A DNA stretch of 10,893 bases from Rhizoclosmatium globosum (taxonomy: Eukaryota; Chytridiomycota; Chytridiomycetes; Chytridiales; Chytriomycetaceae): positions 1-10,893 of the forward strand of contig MCGO01000420.1 in the NCBI GenBank assembly GCA_002104985.1. The letters are read 5' to 3'. The notes below the pieces were generated by a model. It worked only from the letters and a program-made list of their open reading frames with translations. It searched no databases and was not told the DNA's origin. The first letter of the stretch is position 1. Each line of letters opens with the position of its first letter. Shown here one piece after another: positions 9,061 to 10,893 of this stretch. The position numbers and the translations under genes were made by a program.

Positions 9061-9184
9061 GTTATCTGGTCAAATCTGGCGAAAGCTGTGACTAATGACC
9101 ACTCCGACCACTCCCCTGAGTCCTGTGACTGCAGAAACCTGCTCATCTTTCAACCATAGCTAGAAAGAGTGTCTGTGCATGGAG
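9029..9184 (+). repeat. Reference monomer of array B (156 bp)
   Basis: This is a full-length unit with no private indels. In order it has the 8-bp inverted repeat (from 9028 to 9060), the ATCTGG-TCAA-ATCTGG direct repeat that is collapsed in short units, a tandem 9-bp word GACCACTCC (9097-9105 and 9106-9114), a decayed CpG site (TG at 9124-9125), a PstI hexamer CTGCAG, a second decayed CpG (CA at 9144-9145) and the conserved TAGCTAGAAAGAG stretch. Two CpGs, in GGCGAAAG and CTCCGACC, are intact in all 18 units. Strand is arbitrary. Confidence 0.88.
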
Positions 9185-9496
9185 TCTGCAATTTTATTTG
9201 AGTACTTTTTGCAGACGTTGTCTGGTCAAATCTGGCGAAAGCTGTGACTAATGACCACTCCGACCACTCCCCTGAGTCCCATGACTGCAGAAACCTGCTC
9301 ATCTTTTAACCATAGCTAGAAAGAGTGTCTGTGCATGGAGTCTGCAATTTTATTTGAGAACTTTTTGCAGACGTTGTCTGGTCAAATCTGGCGAAAGCTG
9401 TGACTAATGACCACTCCGACCACTCCCCTGAGTCCCATGACTGCAGAAACCTGCTCGTCTTTCAACCATAGCTAGAAAGAGTGTCTGTGCATGGAG

Positions 9497-9642
9497 TCTG
9501 CAATTTTATTTGAGTACTTTTTGCAGACGTTATCTGGCGAAAGCTGTGACTAATGACCACTCCGACCACTCCCCTGAGTCCCATGACTGCAGAAACCTCC
9601 TTGTCTTTCAACCATAGCTAGAAAGAGTGTCTGTGCATGGAG
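9497..9642 (+). repeat. Short (146-bp) B unit
   Basis: This unit carries the same 10-bp loss between ATCTGG direct repeats as the units at 8269 and 8415, but on a different background (CA at the first CpG site, CTTGTC tail). The deletion therefore recurred, or moved between backgrounds by conversion or unequal exchange. Confidence 0.9.
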
Positions 9643-9798
9643 TCTGCAATTTTATTTGAGTACTTTTTGCAGACGTTGTCTGGTCAAATCTGGCGAAAGC
9701 TGTGACTAATGACCACTCCGACCACTCCCCTGAGTCCCATGACTGCAGAAACCTGCTCGTCTTTCAACCATAGCTAGAAAGAGTGTCTGTGCATGGAG

Positions 9799-10893
9799 TC
9801 TGCAATTTTATTTGAGTACTTTTTGCAGACGTTGTCTGGTCAAATCTGGCGAAAGCTGTGACTAATGACCACTCCGACCACTCCCCTGAGTCCATGACTG
9901 CAGAAACCTGCTCGTCTTTCAACCATAGCTAGAAAGAGTGTCTGTGCATGGAGTCTGCAATTTTATTTGAGTACTTTTTGCAGACGTTATCTGGTCAAAT
10001 CTGGCGAAAGCTGTGACTAATGACCACTCCGACCACTCCCCTGAGTCCTGTGACTGCAGAAACCTCCTGTCTTTCAACCATAGCTAGAAAGAGTGTCTGT
10101 GCATGGAGTCTGCAATTTTATTTGAGTACTTTTTGCAGACGTTGCTGGTCAAATCTGGCGAAAGCTGTGACTAATGACCACTCCGACCACTCCCCTGAGT
10201 CCCATGACTGCAGAAACCTGCTCGTCTTTCAACCATAGCTAGAAAGAGTGTCTGTGCATGGAGTCTGCAATTTTATTTGAGTACTTTTTGCAGACGTTGT
10301 CTGGTCAATCTGGCGAAAGCTGTGACTAATGACCACTCCGACCACTCCCCTGAGTCCTGTGACTGCAGAAACCTCCGTCTTTCAACCATAGCTAGAAAGA
10401 GTGTCTGTGCATGGAGTCTGCAATTTTATTTGAGTACTTTTTGCAGACGTTTATCTGGCGAAAGCTGTGACTAATGACCACTCCGACCACTCCCCTGAGT
10501 CCCATGACTGCAGAAACCTCCTGTCTTTCAACCATAGCTAGAAAGAGTGTCTGTGCATGGAGTCTGCAATTTTATTTGAGTACTTTTTGCAGACGTTATC
10601 TGGTCAATCTGGCGAAAGCTGTGACTAATGACCACTCCGACCACTCCCCTGAGTCCTGTGACTGCAGAAACCTCCTTGTCTTTCAACCATAGCTAGAAAG
10701 AGTGTCTGTGCATGGAGTCTGCAATTTTATTTGAGTACTTTTTGCAGACGTTATCTGGTCAAATCTGGCGAAAGCTGTGACTAATGACCACTCCGACCAC
10801 TCCCCTGGAGTCCCAGTGACTGGCAGAAACCTGCTCATCTTTCAAACCCATAGCTAGAAAGAGTGTCTGTGCATGGAGTCTGCAATTTTATTT
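9799..10893 (+). repeat. Indel-rich right end of array B
   Basis: From the unit at 9799 onward almost every unit carries one or more private single-base gaps: GAGTCCATG near 9892, CCTCCTGTC near 10067, GTTGCTGG near 10143, GGTCAATC near 10307 and again near 10605, and CCTCCGTC near 10375. The unit at 10718 is 161 bp and contains five single-base insertions between about 10806 and 10850 (CTGGAG, CCCAGTG, TGGCAG, and CAAACCC with two). Such indels are rare in the earlier B units. Falling read coverage or failed polishing at a contig end is the simplest reading. Confidence 0.8.
10417..10562 (+). repeat. Short (146-bp) B unit with two small indels
   Basis: This unit has the 10-bp deletion, an extra T (GACGTTTATC) and a lost T in the tail (CCTCCTGTC). 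Its variant pattern otherwise matches the short unit at 9497, six units upstream. The opposing single-base changes keep its length at 146 bp. Confidence 0.88.

Larger units (their letters stand above)
8114..10893. repeat. Satellite array B, 156-bp unit (146-bp short form), 18 copies plus a 15-bp partial
   Basis: Taking TCTGCA as the start, units begin at 8114, 8269, 8415, 8561, 8717, 8873, 9029, 9185, 9341, 9497, 9643, 9799, 9954, 10109, 10264, 10417, 10563, 10718 and 10879 (partial). GC is about 45%. Units differ at several diagnostic places: GTTATC, GTTGTC or GATGTAGTC; presence of a 10-bp block; TCCCG, TCCCA or TCCTG before TGAC; CTGCAG or CTGTAG; and tails CTCGTC, CTCATC or CTTGTC. I see no similarity to array A and do not recognise the family. 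Short open frames at 10020-10692 arise only where indels shift frame between units. The array runs off the window end. Confidence 0.96.

Noticed and set aside
9066..9088. RNA polymerase III promoter in the B unit (GGTCAAATC like a B box, TGGCGAAAGCTG like an A box)
   Set aside because: Each is one or more bases off consensus, they are in the wrong order and nearly adjacent, and the 10-bp deletion removes the B-box-like word in four units. No tRNA, 5S or SINE similarity is seen.
10020..10692. Three short open frames (10020-10238, 10277-10474, 10474-10692) giving related 65-72 residue peptides
   Set aside because: They are the same B unit read through, opened only where one-base gaps or the short unit shift frame between repeats. 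Equivalent frames are closed in the cleaner units upstream. There is no initiation context, domain or codon signal; the TTPTTP and HSDHSP runs come from the GACCACTCC duplication.
8114..10893. CRISPR-like or other spacer array
   Set aside because: The whole unit is repeated with no unique spacers, unit length is 146-156 bp, and no cas-like gene is present.
1..10893. Telomeric or microsatellite repeats
   Set aside because: No TTAGGG-type or other short simple repeat runs were seen in either array.

Overview
The window is entirely tandem repetitive DNA. I find no protein-coding gene, rRNA, tRNA or recognisable transposon on either strand. Two unrelated satellite arrays are fused head to tail in one contig. 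Array A (1-8112) has a 311/312-bp unit. Array B (8114-10893) has a 156-bp unit with a 146-bp short form. Neither consensus is one I recognise, so the species cannot be named. Long, near-identical arrays with units of about one and two nucleosome lengths point to a eukaryotic, heterochromatin-type region (pericentromeric, subtelomeric or similar). In array B, CpG sites have decayed to both TpG and CpA, which suggests a host that methylates CpG, such as a vertebrate or a plant. That is an inference.

Layout of array A. Copies 1-12 (1-3730) are mostly 311 bp, with two 312-bp copies (5 and 11). About one monomer's worth of sequence (3873-4128) has then lost about 58 bases, through scattered short deletions and no clear substitutions. 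Next come twelve 312-bp copies (4296-8039) that read as identical. A 73-bp partial copy (8040-8112) ends abruptly at the junction. Each A unit carries a G5/C5 inverted repeat, an A/T-rich perfect hairpin, and a 13-bp dyad overlapping a CACGTG hexamer.

Layout of array B. Eighteen units plus a 15-bp partial follow. They are far more diverse than the A units: three CpG positions vary, a 10-bp indel sits between short direct repeats, and there are traces of a two-unit higher-order repeat. Each unit starts with an 8-bp inverted repeat, and the A/B junction falls next to its left arm. Single-base indels build up towards the right end, and the last full unit contains five insertions, which looks like unpolished long-read sequence.

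The repeats do not form a pathway. The main biological content is a comparison of a young, homogenised satellite with an older, diverged, probably methylated one, joined at a clean breakpoint. The main caution is that copy number, the degraded monomer and the right end may partly reflect assembly quality.
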